A stretch of 64,000 bases of DNA from Desulfoglaeba alkanexedens ALDC (lineage in GTDB: Bacteria; Desulfobacterota; Syntrophobacteria; Syntrophobacterales; DSM-9756), in the NCBI RefSeq assembly GCF_005377625.1, contig NZ_CP040098.1, positions 1,178,001-1,242,000 of the forward strand. Direction: 5' to 3'. Shown one piece after another: positions 35,249 to 44,073 of the stretch. Made by a program: the position numbers and the translations under genes. A model generated the notes under the pieces. It ran no database searches. It was not told the origin of the DNA and was given only the letters and a program-made list of their open reading frames with translations. Numbering within the stretch: the first letter of the stretch is position 1; each line of letters begins with the position of its first letter.

Positions 35249-37723
35249 TCATGGCGCTCGCCCCGCCTCCTCCAGGCGCACGATACCGAGGCTTCCATCG
35301 ATCACGATGGAGCTCCCGTCGGGCACCCTTCGAGTCGCCTCCCGAACACCCACCACGGCAGGGATGCCCAGCTCGCGGGCCACGATGGACGCGTGATTGA
35401 GCAATCCGCCTTCTTCGACGACCACGCCGGCCACCAGGCTGAAGATCGGTGTCCACCCGGGGTCCGTGTGGCGGGCTACAAGAATGTCACCCCGCTCGAT
35501 GTCGGCCGCCGAGGGGTCCGTGACCCATCGCGCTCGCCCCGCAGCGCGACCGGGGCTGGTTCCAACACCTCGAAGCACCGGCCGGCGTCCCAGCTCCAGT
35601 TCGTCCACAGGAACCCCATGTACTAAAAATCGCGGGGGTCGCCTGGAGGATTGAAAGGCGCTCCTGCGGCTGCGGCTGCGTTCCGCCGCGCCTTCCAACG
35701 ACAGATGACCTGTCACCAGGTCCTCCACTTCCTTCAGTGTCAGAAAGAATACCTGGTCACCAAGCCGGAGTCGATCGCCGAGGGCCAACAAGCTGAGACG
35801 AAGGTCGTACAGGATGTGGTCGAGAAAGAACCGGAGCGCTTCCCGAAGGTCCAAATAGCGCTGAGCTCCAGCAAAAGCCGGTGCTGAAAGAATCCTTGTG
35901 AAAAGCGGCGGCGCCTGACTCGCCTCGGAGGACCGGTCTTCCGAAAGCCCGCTCCTCTGAGAAGAGGGGAACCCGGTGGGGGCGGTACCGTGGGGTGGCG
36001 CGGCATGGGCGAACTGAAACCGAGGCGCCGCCTCTTCCGAGGACTCGGCGACAGCCAGCGAAATAAGCATGCTGAAGACCTGTTCCGGCTTCTCCGCCCA
36101 TCGAGGGCTCATGAGCGAGCGATCGGCTGAACGAACCCCATAGCGATGAAGAAAATCGAGGACCGCCTCCCGGATCGTCTCCGGTATGGATTCCAGAAAA
36201 CGATCCGCAGGCGCGCGGCGGACAGCATCGACGAGCCCCGGCGCTCGGGCCATCTGACGGGCGATACACCTTGCCGCCCGCTCGATTTCCACGGTGACGT
36301 TCCGTGCGTGTTTGCGGAGGGCGTGGAGAAAGCTTCCAGGCCCCCATCGGAAGACCTCCACGGTAAGCCAGCGCAGAAACCAGACGTAAAGCGTGGCGTA
36401 AGCGTAGGGAAATTGATTGAGCGCCTGAAGCTCGGCCATGATAGCCACATCGTGTCGGACCCGCTCCAGCAGGGTCTCGGTGCTAACCTCGTCCGGAGGT
36501 GTTCCTTGCAGTCGTTTCTCGAGCTCACGCAGCCGCTTTTGGGTCTCCCTTCGACAGGTGAAGGGGTTGGCCTGCCGATCGTTTGCAATCAGGGCCAGAA
36601 GCCGCAGCCCCAATCGCAGGACTTCCCGCCAAGAAGCCCTTGGGACCGCACTGAAATCGAAACCGGGAGGGAATAGGCTGCGTATCACGGAAGGTGTGAA
36701 TCCCGCGGGGATCCATATGAGGAGCGACTGCAGACTTTCACCGTTGACGTACAAGTAACCGTCCACAACGGCGAGTGTCGGCCTTACGGTTGGAAGCCGC
36801 AGCGCCTTCAGGGTATCCGAAAAATCGAAACGTTCGGCGTTGCGCTCCATGACGTCCGAAAGAAACGGCGTCAGGCGATCCGCCCACAGGTCTTCTGCGA
36901 TCTTCCGGGTCCACAAGCCGGGCGGGACGTCTGTGCGAGGAGCGGCAAGGGTGGTGATGGGACGCGACTGGAGGAGCCAGATCCGCCCATCGAAGTCCGC
37001 TGCCCATTCAACGTCTTGCGGTTTCCCGAAAAGGGCTTCACAGCGGCGGCTCAACGCGGCGATACGCTCGAGGACTTCGAGAGGCGGACTACCGTCTCGT
37101 GTTGGGCCATCCAGAGTCTCCCGGTCCAGGCGGACGGACGATCCAACATAGGCGCGGCAGGGCGTGATGCGCCCGCTCACGAGATTCTCGGCTGAGCCCT
37201 CTGTCCATTCGATCACTACCTCATCAAGCGCCGGAAAAACAGGATTTCGGGTGAAAGCGACGCCGGCCAGACGGGCGGGGACCATCCGTTGCAGAATGAC
37301 TGCCATCGTGGGTGGTGGGCGTTCGTGCTCCGCCTGCCCCTCGGTGCGATTCAGAGCGTAACGACCGGCGCTTTCCCAGCAGTCTTGAATGGCCGTCATC
37401 GCGTCCGTCGCGTTACGAACGCGGAGCAACGTCCGGTATTGTCCCGCAAAGCTTTGGTTTTCTGTATCTTCCCAGATGCCGGAAGAGCGTACGGCCACGC
37501 CCTCCGAGGATGCCAGCCCGGGGAAGACCCGCCGGACGGCGTCCGCCAGCCCCTCCGGGGGCTCATGGCAAGCCAAGAAGTGAGCATGCGCGTCCATGGA
37601 AATCGCGAAGGCGGGCGGTACCGGAAAGCCTGCTCGATGGGCCCGCGCCAAGGCGGCGAACTTATGCCCCACCTTTTCCGGCGACAGCGCCTCGGGTTCA
37701 CTGAATTCAATCAACAGTTTCAT
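35249..37723 (-). CDS. PEP/pyruvate-binding and swivelling-His domain protein (PEP synthase-like)
   Basis: 824 residues. N-terminal ATP-grasp domain with VGHKFAALARAHRAGFPVPP and VAVRSSGIWEDTENQSFAGQ; the C-terminal phosphohistidine domain has VAGVVVEEGGLLNHASIVAR with the swivelling His, and ARHTDPGWTPIF before it. The PEP-binding TIM barrel of true PEP synthase is absent, and about 450 residues of unassigned helical sequence lie between. This layout resembles rifampicin-phosphotransferase-like dikinases that use ATP to phosphorylate a small substrate. Substrate unknown. Overlaps the GT4 stop by 4 bp (ATGA). Confidence 0.85.
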   Translation of the reverse strand: MKLLIEFSEPEALSPEKVGHKFAALARAHRAGFPVPPAFAISMDAHAHFLACHEPPEGLADAVRRVFPGLASSEGVAVRSSGIWEDTENQSFAGQYRTLLRVRNATDAMTAIQDCWESAGRYALNRTEGQAEHERPPPTMAVILQRMVPARLAGVAFTRNPVFPALDEVVIEWTEGSAENLVSGRITPCRAYVGSSVRLDRETLDGPTRDGSPPLEVLERIAALSRRCEALFGKPQDVEWAADFDGRIWLLQSRPITTLAAPRTDVPPGLWTRKIAEDLWADRLTPFLSDVMERNAERFDFSDTLKALRLPTVRPTLAVVDGYLYVNGESLQSLLIWIPAGFTPSVIRSLFPPGFDFSAVPRASWREVLRLGLRLLALIANDRQANPFTCRRETQKRLRELEKRLQGTPPDEVSTETLLERVRHDVAIMAELQALNQFPYAYATLYVWFLRWLTVEVFRWGPGSFLHALRKHARNVTVEIERAARCIARQMARAPGLVDAVRRAPADRFLESIPETIREAVLDFLHRYGVRSADRSLMSPRWAEKPEQVFSMLISLAVAESSEEAAPRFQFAHAAPPHGTAPTGFPSSQRSGLSEDRSSEASQAPPLFTRILSAPAFAGAQRYLDLREALRFFLDHILYDLRLSLLALGDRLRLGDQVFFLTLKEVEDLVTGHLSLEGAAERSRSRRSAFQSSRRPPRFLVHGVPVDELELGRRPVLRGVGTSPGRAAGRARWVTDPSAADIERGDILVARHTDPGWTPIFSLVAGVVVEEGGLLNHASIVARELGIPAVVGVREATRRVPDGSSIVIDGSLGIVRLEEAGRAP

Positions 37724-38730
37724 GATGGATTCCGGTGCAGCGGTTCCAGATGCTCGAGGAAAGCCCTAGCGCTGTTTTCCCAGGTCCAACGCAGGGCTTC
37801 GGTACGGCAGCGTTGGGGATCCAGGGCCAAGGCTTCTCGCACCGCCCGGGCGAGGTCTTCGTCGAGGACTCCGGTCACCCCGGGGCGGATGACGTCCAAA
37901 GGCCCGCGAACCGGATAGGCGGCCACTGGAACGCCGCTTGCGATGGCTTCCAGCAGGACCAAGCCGAACGTGTCGGTTCGGCTGGGAAAAACAAACACAT
38001 CGGCCTCGGCATAGATCCGCGCCAGTTCTTCACCGGTTCGAGGGCCTAGAAAGATCGCGTTCGGAAAGGCCCGCCGGAGTCTGTTCAAATCCGGGCCGTC
38101 GCCGACCACCACCTTGGTTCCCGGAACCTCCAAATTCAAGAAGTCATCGATACTCTTTTCTATGGCGACTCGCCCCACATAGAGCAAGACCGGGCGGAAA
38201 TGGTCGGGGAAGGTTTTGACACGAGGATGAAACCGTTCGGTATCCACGCCCGGCGGGACCACCACCACACGGGCAAATCCTCTTTCAGCCAGTTCCCGCT
38301 TCAGGGCTTCGGTGGCGACGAGGACCCGGGTTGCGGCGGAATGGAACCAACGAAGGCCCGCATAGGTCCATTCCGCGGGGATAGGAAACCGCATGGCCAC
38401 GTATTCAGGAAACCGGGTCGTATACCAGGTGGTGAACGGCAGCTTTCGAGTCTTGCAATACGAGCGTGCCGCTAGGCCGATGGGTCCTTCCGTGGCGATA
38501 TGAATCGCATCCGGCGTCGCCCGGTCCAATAGGCGGGAGACCTCCTTCCAAGGATTGAGGGCCAAACGGATTTGCGGGTAGGTGGGGCAAGGAAAGGTGC
38601 GGAAAAGGTTGGGGTGAATCAGCCGAACGCCATGCCCCAAAGCTTCCAGCGCCGCAGCCGTATGCACCAGCTTGGTGACGACCCCGCTGATTTGTGGATG
38701 CCAAGCATCCGTGGCGATAGCGATATTCAT
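37720..38730 (-). CDS. Glycosyltransferase family 4
   Basis: 336 residues from ATG 38730 (MNIAIATDAWHPQISGVVTK), chosen over an upstream Arg-rich extension. GT-B fold: N-terminal acceptor domain, LVATEALKRELAERGFARVV, VVPPGVDTERFHP, PVLLYVGRVAIEKSIDDFLN, and donor site FVFPSRTDTFGLVLLEAIAS with the E-x7-E pattern. Similar in plan to GDP-mannose-dependent alpha-mannosyltransferases of the MgtA/PimB type. Coupled to the PEP-synthase-like gene. Confidence 0.9.
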   Translation of the reverse strand: MNIAIATDAWHPQISGVVTKLVHTAAALEALGHGVRLIHPNLFRTFPCPTYPQIRLALNPWKEVSRLLDRATPDAIHIATEGPIGLAARSYCKTRKLPFTTWYTTRFPEYVAMRFPIPAEWTYAGLRWFHSAATRVLVATEALKRELAERGFARVVVVPPGVDTERFHPRVKTFPDHFRPVLLYVGRVAIEKSIDDFLNLEVPGTKVVVGDGPDLNRLRRAFPNAIFLGPRTGEELARIYAEADVFVFPSRTDTFGLVLLEAIASGVPVAAYPVRGPLDVIRPGVTGVLDEDLARAVREALALDPQRCRTEALRWTWENSARAFLEHLEPLHRNPS

Positions 38731-38840
38731 GGCGCTTGAACACCTTCCGACCACTCCCAGCCTCCGCCAGGGGTGCGGCCGCCCCCGGCCCTGTGAGGCG
38801 CCACGAGTCAGATCCCTCCGGCGTCTGCGCTCCGCTGGTC

Positions 38841-39389
38841 TCAAGTTCTAAAAATATCGGCCACCACCAGGAAGAGATCGGAATCGCGAACAACCCCCAC
38901 CAATTTCCCGGCATCAAAAACAGGCAGCATGTGAACCTTGTTTCGATAGATGAGTCGCAAAGCGTCCATCAGGTCCGCCTCGGCATCAATGGTTCCCCGC
39001 ACCTTCAGCATGATTTCACTCACCCTGGTTTCGGCATTTTTCCTCACCCTGCCGTAAAAGTCGAGGCGACTCTCATCCAGATCAGCGGCGCCGGCCTCGG
39101 CAAACGCCGCCGCCACTCCCAGCGATTCAAGACGCACCGTGAGACCTCCCGCAATCTCCGGGATGAGCACCCGCAAAACGCTACGAAAGTCCAGCACGCC
39201 CACAAGCGCTCCGGAATCGTCCAGAACGAGGACGCTTCGATGCCCCGCTTCCGTGCACCGGCCTTCCTCGACCTGGCAGTACTGCTTCCGAAGACTCAGA
39301 ACGGCCTCCTTCAGGCTGCTTTTCACGTTGGTAACGGCATAATCCGAAAGCGGAACCATGATATCCCTTACTTTTTTGGTGATGGGCAT
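38841..39389 (-). CDS. CBS-domain protein with an AAAFAEAG segment
   Basis: 182 residues from ATG 39389 with AAAGGAG 9 bp upstream. First CBS motif at 1-75 (VRDIMVPLSDYAV, later SVLVLDDSGALVGVLDFRSV), second at about 115-178 (VSEIMLKVRGTIDAEADLMD, then HMLPVFDAGKLVGVVRDSDL). Between them, residues 85-107 read LESLGVAAAFAEAGAADLDE, matching the short motif seen in several neighbouring regulators. CBS pairs usually bind adenosine nucleotides. Last gene of the long minus-strand signalling/transport run. Confidence 0.85.
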   Translation of the reverse strand: MPITKKVRDIMVPLSDYAVTNVKSSLKEAVLSLRKQYCQVEEGRCTEAGHRSVLVLDDSGALVGVLDFRSVLRVLIPEIAGGLTVRLESLGVAAAFAEAGAADLDESRLDFYGRVRKNAETRVSEIMLKVRGTIDAEADLMDALRLIYRNKVHMLPVFDAGKLVGVVRDSDLFLVVADIFRT

Positions 39390-39475
39390 GGAAATAATCT
39401 CCTTTTCCGCCTGTCCTTGACGTCTCTTCCCCTTGACATGGTATCGGCGCTCCTCGCGCCCTGGCCGCCCGCTCC

Positions 39476-39919
39476 TCAATGCCCCCCGGTACCCAGAATA
39501 CCGCTGGCGGCGACCGTCAGGATGATGACTTCGCCCACGGCCAGGATCGCGTACACCTTGTCGTTTTGACGCCACAAGAGCGGCACGATGGAAGCAAAAC
39601 AGACGAGAGTGACGCTGGCAAGAACGGCGATGGGGATGAAATTCAGGAAATCCCCGTAACGAAGCATGCCCATCCAGGACCACCCCGCGTGGATCCCGGT
39701 GGCGTTCAAGTAGTCGTTTACGCCCATGGACCAATACTTGGGAAGATCACGCATTGGGGTGTAGGGCTTCAAGATACGAAAAACGTAAACGGCAAAGGTG
39801 ATGATCAGGGCCAAGAGACCGAAATACATCCCTTTTTCGAGGATCTTGGCGTACAGAACCTGTTCGGGTCCGGCCTGAATCTTGCCGGCCGGGTTCGGCT
39901 TGTCAGAGGCGACTGCCAT
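39476..39919 (-). CDS. DUF1634-like membrane protein next to the exporter
   Basis: 147 residues from ATG 39919 (GGAGGG upstream). Three membrane helices: about 33-55 (GLLALIITFAVYVFRIL), 90-112 (FLNFIPIAVLASVTLVCFAS) and 124-143 (AILAVGEVIILTVAASGILG). Helix order and the adjacent TauE/SafE gene match DUF1634 proteins, which commonly accompany such permeases. Probably a partner subunit. Confidence 0.7.
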   Translation of the reverse strand: MAVASDKPNPAGKIQAGPEQVLYAKILEKGMYFGLLALIITFAVYVFRILKPYTPMRDLPKYWSMGVNDYLNATGIHAGWSWMGMLRYGDFLNFIPIAVLASVTLVCFASIVPLLWRQNDKVYAILAVGEVIILTVAASGILGTGGH

Positions 39920-39982
39920 CGTTATCCCTCCATCCATTGAATAATGAGTCTGGCATTTCCGGTGATGCTTCCAGATAAGGCA

Positions 39983-40945
39983 TCAATAACCCAGGCCTTT
40001 TGCAAGGGCTCGCAAACCGGCAAACCCCAGCATGATGATGACGATCCACCGCACCAGCGCCGGCTTGGCCACCCTGAGGAGCCGGACGCCCACAAAGGAA
40101 CCTAACATGATACCGACCAGAGACGGTACCACGATCATAGGGATCACGCAGCCCTGGTTCAGGTAAATCCAGGCGGCGGAAGTGTCTGTGATGGAAAGGA
40201 GAAATTTGCTGGTGGCGACGCTGATCTTGAGCGGGGCCCCCATGAGGAGATTGAGGACGGGGACGTTGGCCCAGCCGGCCCCCAGACCGAACATGCCCGC
40301 CATGGTACCGATGATAATGAACAACAAAAGCCCCTGAGGCGTTCGGTGGATCTTCCAGTCGACCACCTGCCCTGTGCTCGCTTCCCGGTAAATGCCGCAG
40401 ATCCGGAGCGCCGATGACAGCCGGTCCGCCTGAGGCACTTCGGGAAATTCCGACTTCTTGGCGGTGAACATCAAGATGCAGATCCCGATGATGGTGGCTC
40501 CCAAGGCGATCTGGACAATGTTGGTAGGGAGCGCCAGGCCGATCATGGCGCCCACAATGGAAAACGCCGAGGCGATGAGCGCCACGGGGATGGCAAGCCG
40601 AAGGCTTGCCAGGTTCATCTTCAGCAGGCCCGGCCCGGCGGCGAGCGCTCCCGCCAGCGCCACCAGAAGCCCGGCGCCTCTCACGAAGTCCAGGTGAAAG
40701 GGAAAAAAGCCGCTGATGATGGGAACGAAAAGCACGCCGCCCCCGACGCCCCCGAGGACCGCCGCCACCCCCATGACGAACGTGACCACGAAAAGCACCG
40801 TCGGCCAGAGCCACCAGGGCCAGTTGGCTCCCATCTTCACAGGTTGCGCCTCCGCAGTTTCCGATGCCATTCCGACATGTGCCGCCACCAGCAGCAGCAC
40901 GGCGCTCACTACGCCCATCCACAGGATTTTGCCACGTCGACTCAT
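39983..40945 (-). CDS. TauE/SafE (TSUP) family anion exporter
   Basis: 320 residues from ATG 40945 with AGGAGG upstream. N-terminal signal-like helix, then 8-9 hydrophobic segments. TSUP hallmarks are the repeated Gly-rich starts VMGVAAVLGGVGGGVLFVPI (about 58-77) and TMAGMFGLGAGWANVPVLNL (about 210-229). TSUP permeases export sulfite, sulfoacetate or other organosulfonates or sulfur anions. Flanked by the DUF1634-like protein and a receiver protein. Substrate cannot be fixed from sequence; sulfite/sulfur oxyanion export fits a sulfur-metabolising anaerobe. Confidence 0.9.
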   Translation of the reverse strand: MSRRGKILWMGVVSAVLLLVAAHVGMASETAEAQPVKMGANWPWWLWPTVLFVVTFVMGVAAVLGGVGGGVLFVPIISGFFPFHLDFVRGAGLLVALAGALAAGPGLLKMNLASLRLAIPVALIASAFSIVGAMIGLALPTNIVQIALGATIIGICILMFTAKKSEFPEVPQADRLSSALRICGIYREASTGQVVDWKIHRTPQGLLLFIIIGTMAGMFGLGAGWANVPVLNLLMGAPLKISVATSKFLLSITDTSAAWIYLNQGCVIPMIVVPSLVGIMLGSFVGVRLLRVAKPALVRWIVIIMLGFAGLRALAKGLGY

Positions 40946-41191
40946 TCGTCCTCCTTCTGTCCCTTTTGAGTCCTTGGTCCCGGGCTTTGGTACGTGAAAA
41001 AATGCATAGTGAAAACCGGCAGGCCGGCAATGAGTGCTATTTTTCACATAACGCCATGCGCAAACCTTGCCCGCCGCCCCTCCAAGGGTGTCCCCCGCGA
41101 CCCAGAAACCCCTTCCCAACCCCACGATGCGTTCCGCAGCGTCATGGCCTCCCGCAAGGTCGGCGACCCGTTGCCTCCATCGGATCCAACC

Positions 41192-41659
41192 CTACTTTTT
41201 CTTCTTTTTCTTGTCTTCTTCCATAAAGGAACGAGCCGTTTCGAACTCGCCCTCTTCGGCGAACGCCGCGGCCATCATGGAATCTTCGATCTTCTTCTTG
41301 TAGGCGTCCTTGAGGGTCTGGATGAGCTTTTCCAACTCCACGGGTTTCTGGAGATACGCGAAGGCGCCCAGGCGCTTGGCCTCTTCCTCGTCTCTTTCCG
41401 TACCGTGTCCGGTCAGGATGATCACCTGGACCTGCGGGTAAGCCTGCCTCACCCGCCGCAGCACTTCCATGCCGTCGATCCCCGGCATCCTGAGGTCGAG
41501 CACCATGACGTCGGGCACCTGGTCTTCCTGGAGCAACTGAAGGGCCTCCTCGCCGTTGAGGGCCACGTTGGAATCCAGGTCGCGCATTTTCATGCGTTCG
41601 GCCAGAGCCTTCACGAAATCTTCTTCATCGTCGACCATGAGCACTTTGAACTCTTTCAT
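41192..41659 (-). CDS. Single-domain response regulator with AAAFAEEGE tail
   Basis: 155 residues. Receiver at 1-125: acidic pocket MVDDEED, phospho-acceptor in VMVLDLRMPGIDG (about D56), ILTGHGTE and the Lys in YLQKPVE. The tail (about 128-155) reads IEDSMMAAAFAEEGEFETAR and ends in a poly-Lys run. No DNA-binding or output domain. The tail carries the motif shared with the 41940, 48715 and 49351 proteins, suggesting a docking or oligomerisation element. Confidence 0.92.
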   Translation of the reverse strand: MKEFKVLMVDDEEDFVKALAERMKMRDLDSNVALNGEEALQLLQEDQVPDVMVLDLRMPGIDGMEVLRRVRQAYPQVQVIILTGHGTERDEEEAKRLGAFAYLQKPVELEKLIQTLKDAYKKKIEDSMMAAAFAEEGEFETARSFMEEDKKKKKK

Positions 41660-41939
41660 CGGTAGCCTCCTATAGTCATTTCGTCCTCTTCGTGGCGCTT
41701 TATCGTCGCACCATCGGAAGGGTCCCGGGGGAACCGTCGAGCGTACACCCGCGGAACACCACGGCGCCCCCGTGCATCATCCCCAGGGGCGGCTACGGCC
41801 ATGATCTGGATCGTCGAATTTCGAGGTGGAATCCCCGTCGCTGCCTACTCCAAGACGCATTCGAACCTTTCCGGTGCGCTTCGGAGAGGCGGCTCCAGGG
41901 GCAAAAGAGGGGAAGTTCGGATGGGGAAGTTGCCTTGCG

Positions 41940-42299
41940 TCACAACCTGACGGTGAACAGCCTGAGATTCGCTCCGGCAAGTCCGACAGACTCAGCGAAG
42001 GATCTCTCATAGAGCGGAACTTTCCCGTACCAGACCTTAACCCCCTTCAGTCCCACCGCTTCGAGGAAGGAGTTGTGCTTCTCCCTTCCCCGCATCAATT
42101 CAACGGCGGCATCATGGCAGTTCGCTTCAGCGAAAGCCGCTGCTGCGAAAGTGTTATTCAGCGTCTCCAGCACACTGGTCTCCTCGGCGGCCACTTGCGG
42201 GCTCACGCCCGCCATTTCCATGGCCGCTTCGTGTTCTCCGGCTTCAGCGAACGCAACCGCGGAAAACCAGTCCTGAAGTTTCCTGGACCATTCCTTCAT
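41940..42299 (-). CDS. Small protein with two copies of the A-x-x-F-A-E-A motif
   Basis: 119 residues from ATG 42299 (AGGAAGGGA upstream). Residues 8-28 LQDWFSAVAFAEAGEHEAAM and 46-66 LNNTFAAAAFAEANCHDAAV are two tandem copies of the motif, separated by a short linker. The C-terminal ~45 residues (FLEAVGLKGVKVWYGKVPLY) are unlike anything I recognise. No membrane segment. Sits between two receivers in the same orientation, so it is probably part of that signalling unit. Confidence 0.75.
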   Translation of the reverse strand: MKEWSRKLQDWFSAVAFAEAGEHEAAMEMAGVSPQVAAEETSVLETLNNTFAAAAFAEANCHDAAVELMRGREKHNSFLEAVGLKGVKVWYGKVPLYERSFAESVGLAGANLRLFTVRL

Positions 42300-42461
42300 G
42301 GTCGGTTCCCTTCCTGAGGAAGCGGTTTCCGTTTTAGACCGCCCCCGCCGCGCTCGCAATTTCGAACCCGCCGGCGGGAGCGAGACAGATCCTACCGAAT
42401 GTGCTCCCATTTTCACAAGCAACTTTATCCCAGAAATTCGCTCCGTTCGAAAGGAAAATCG

Positions 42462-42890
42462 TTACCAGGCTTTCTCCATAATGATTTTTCGGATCTTCTC
42501 TTCCGTCTTCTTTTCCACAAGGATCATTTTTTGAGCTTGGGCCTCTCGGATCTTTTCCATGAGCGCATCGATGTCAGCCGGTTTTTCGACGAAGTCGGTG
42601 GCTCCTATCTTCATGGCTTCGATGCCCTTGGACACCGTGGCGTATCCGGTCAGCAGAATCACCTGAACTTCGGGCTTCTGTTCCTTGAGTGCCTTAAGGG
42701 CCTGGATCCCGTCCATACCGGGCATCTTGAGGTCCAGGATAACCACGTCAAAGGCCTGCTCCGCCACTTTCGCCAGGGCCTCTTCCGCCGAAGTGCTCGT
42801 GGCCACGTCCATGCCCCGCGCCCTCAGGCGCTCGGCCAGTGTCTCCAGAAAATCGACCTCGTCGTCCACCAGCAATACTCTTTCCGACAT
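42462..42890 (-). CDS. Single-domain response regulator
   Basis: 142 residues from ATG 42890 with AAGGAGG 5 bp upstream. Receiver with LLVDDEVDF, phospho-Asp in VVILDLKMPGMDG (about D52), LLTGYATV and FVEKPADID. A C-terminal basic helix (KKTEEKIRKIIMEKAW) follows, with no output domain. Located 119 bp after the short kinase gene, which may phosphorylate it. Confidence 0.92.
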   Translation of the reverse strand: MSERVLLVDDEVDFLETLAERLRARGMDVATSTSAEEALAKVAEQAFDVVILDLKMPGMDGIQALKALKEQKPEVQVILLTGYATVSKGIEAMKIGATDFVEKPADIDALMEKIREAQAQKMILVEKKTEEKIRKIIMEKAW

Positions 42891-43009
42891 GACGACCTCC
42901 TTCATTGGCAGTCCATGGTAACCGAAAAGGTTGCGTGAATCCGGCCCTTCGGCTTCTAAGGGTTCGGCTTTGCCGATGCCGAATCGCGAACACCAGCGGA
43001 CCGGAAGCA

Positions 43010-43705
43010 TCAACCTGGACCCGGGCCTTCTTCCCCTCCCAGGGAGGACCGACTCACCGGGAAATGGACAACGAGGGCCTGCTGGTCGACGTCGAAGTTA
43101 AGCTTGGCCTCGAGCAAAGCGAGAAGGCGCCGTGTTGGAACATCGAGGCTCTCTTCCATCTCGGAAGGGGAAAAAGGCTGGAGCCCCCGGAAAATCACAT
43201 CCACGCCTTCGGGACACTTTCTTGCGCCCACCCGGATACGTTTCTCGTCTCCCGCCCCGTCCACCGCTATTTCGACCAGGTTCCCCAAGAGGTTCTGAAG
43301 AAAAAAAAGATTTGCGGTCACCGTCACGGCATCTTCAGGCAAGTCCGCCTGCAACACGACTCCCCGCATCCCCGCAGACCTCTGGAACAGGGAAAGGATC
43401 AGTTCCACGCAGTCCTTGACAGCCACCGTTTTCACGGGCTCATCCACGGAATGAGCGAACCGGTTCATGTTCTTCACGATCTCGTCGGCCCGGCCGGTCT
43501 GCCGGCGGATCTTCTCGGCCAGGTTTTTCAGTCGTTCCACATCCAGAGGTTTTCCCTTCCGGTTCATGAGGATAAGATCTTCCATGAGCCCCGAAGTCTC
43601 ACGGATCACGGCCAGCACGTTTTTGATTTCATGGGAGATGGACGCCGAAACCTTGCCGAAGAACTGGAGGGAACCCAGGTCCCAAAGTTCCTGTGCACCG
43701 CTCAT
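43010..43705 (-). CDS. Short sensor-kinase-like protein with degenerate ATPase domain
   Basis: 231 residues, no sensor or membrane segment. The HisKA H-box is intact (FFGKVSASISHEIKNVLAVI, His near residue 24). The HATPase region keeps an N-box-like NLLGNLVEIAVDG but lacks recognisable G1 (D-x-G-x-G) and G2 boxes; instead GVDVIFRGLQPFSPSEMEES occurs there. It is coupled (ATGA) to the receiver at 43702. It probably serves as a phosphotransfer or scaffold protein rather than an autonomous kinase. Confidence 0.85.
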   Translation of the reverse strand: MSGAQELWDLGSLQFFGKVSASISHEIKNVLAVIRETSGLMEDLILMNRKGKPLDVERLKNLAEKIRRQTGRADEIVKNMNRFAHSVDEPVKTVAVKDCVELILSLFQRSAGMRGVVLQADLPEDAVTVTANLFFLQNLLGNLVEIAVDGAGDEKRIRVGARKCPEGVDVIFRGLQPFSPSEMEESLDVPTRRLLALLEAKLNFDVDQQALVVHFPVSRSSLGGEEGPGPG

Positions 43706-44073
43706 TGTCCTCCCTCCGTTTTCATCAATTCGTTCATCTTTGCGATGAGCAGCTCCAGTTTCACGGGCTTGACCAGGTAATATTCCTCACCGGCTTCGGC
43801 CGCCCCGATCTCGAAATCCCTCTCGGAACCGTGACCCGTCATGAAGATGAACCGGATGCCGGGTTGAATCTTTTCGATATGACGCTTCAGGTCCAGTCCG
43901 CTCATGCGCGGAATTTTAACATCCAGGACGGCCACATCATAGGTGTGGTCCTTCACCTTTTCCAAGGCTTCTTCCGCCGTGGCCGCCCAGTCCGCATCGA
44001 TCCCACGTAACGAAAGCCTTTCGGCCAGAGTGACGACCAGTTCCTGCTCGTCATCCACCAACAGCACCCGCAT
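43702..44073 (-). CDS. Single-domain response regulator
   Basis: 123 residues: MRVLLVDDEQELVVTLAERL, phospho-Asp in VAVLDVKIPRMSG (about D52), FMTGHGSE and YLVKPVKLE. Overlaps the kinase upstream by 23 bp and the short kinase-like gene downstream by 4 bp, so the three genes are tightly coupled and form one phosphorelay. Confidence 0.93.
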   Translation of the reverse strand: MRVLLVDDEQELVVTLAERLSLRGIDADWAATAEEALEKVKDHTYDVAVLDVKIPRMSGLDLKRHIEKIQPGIRFIFMTGHGSERDFEIGAAEAGEEYYLVKPVKLELLIAKMNELMKTEGGQ

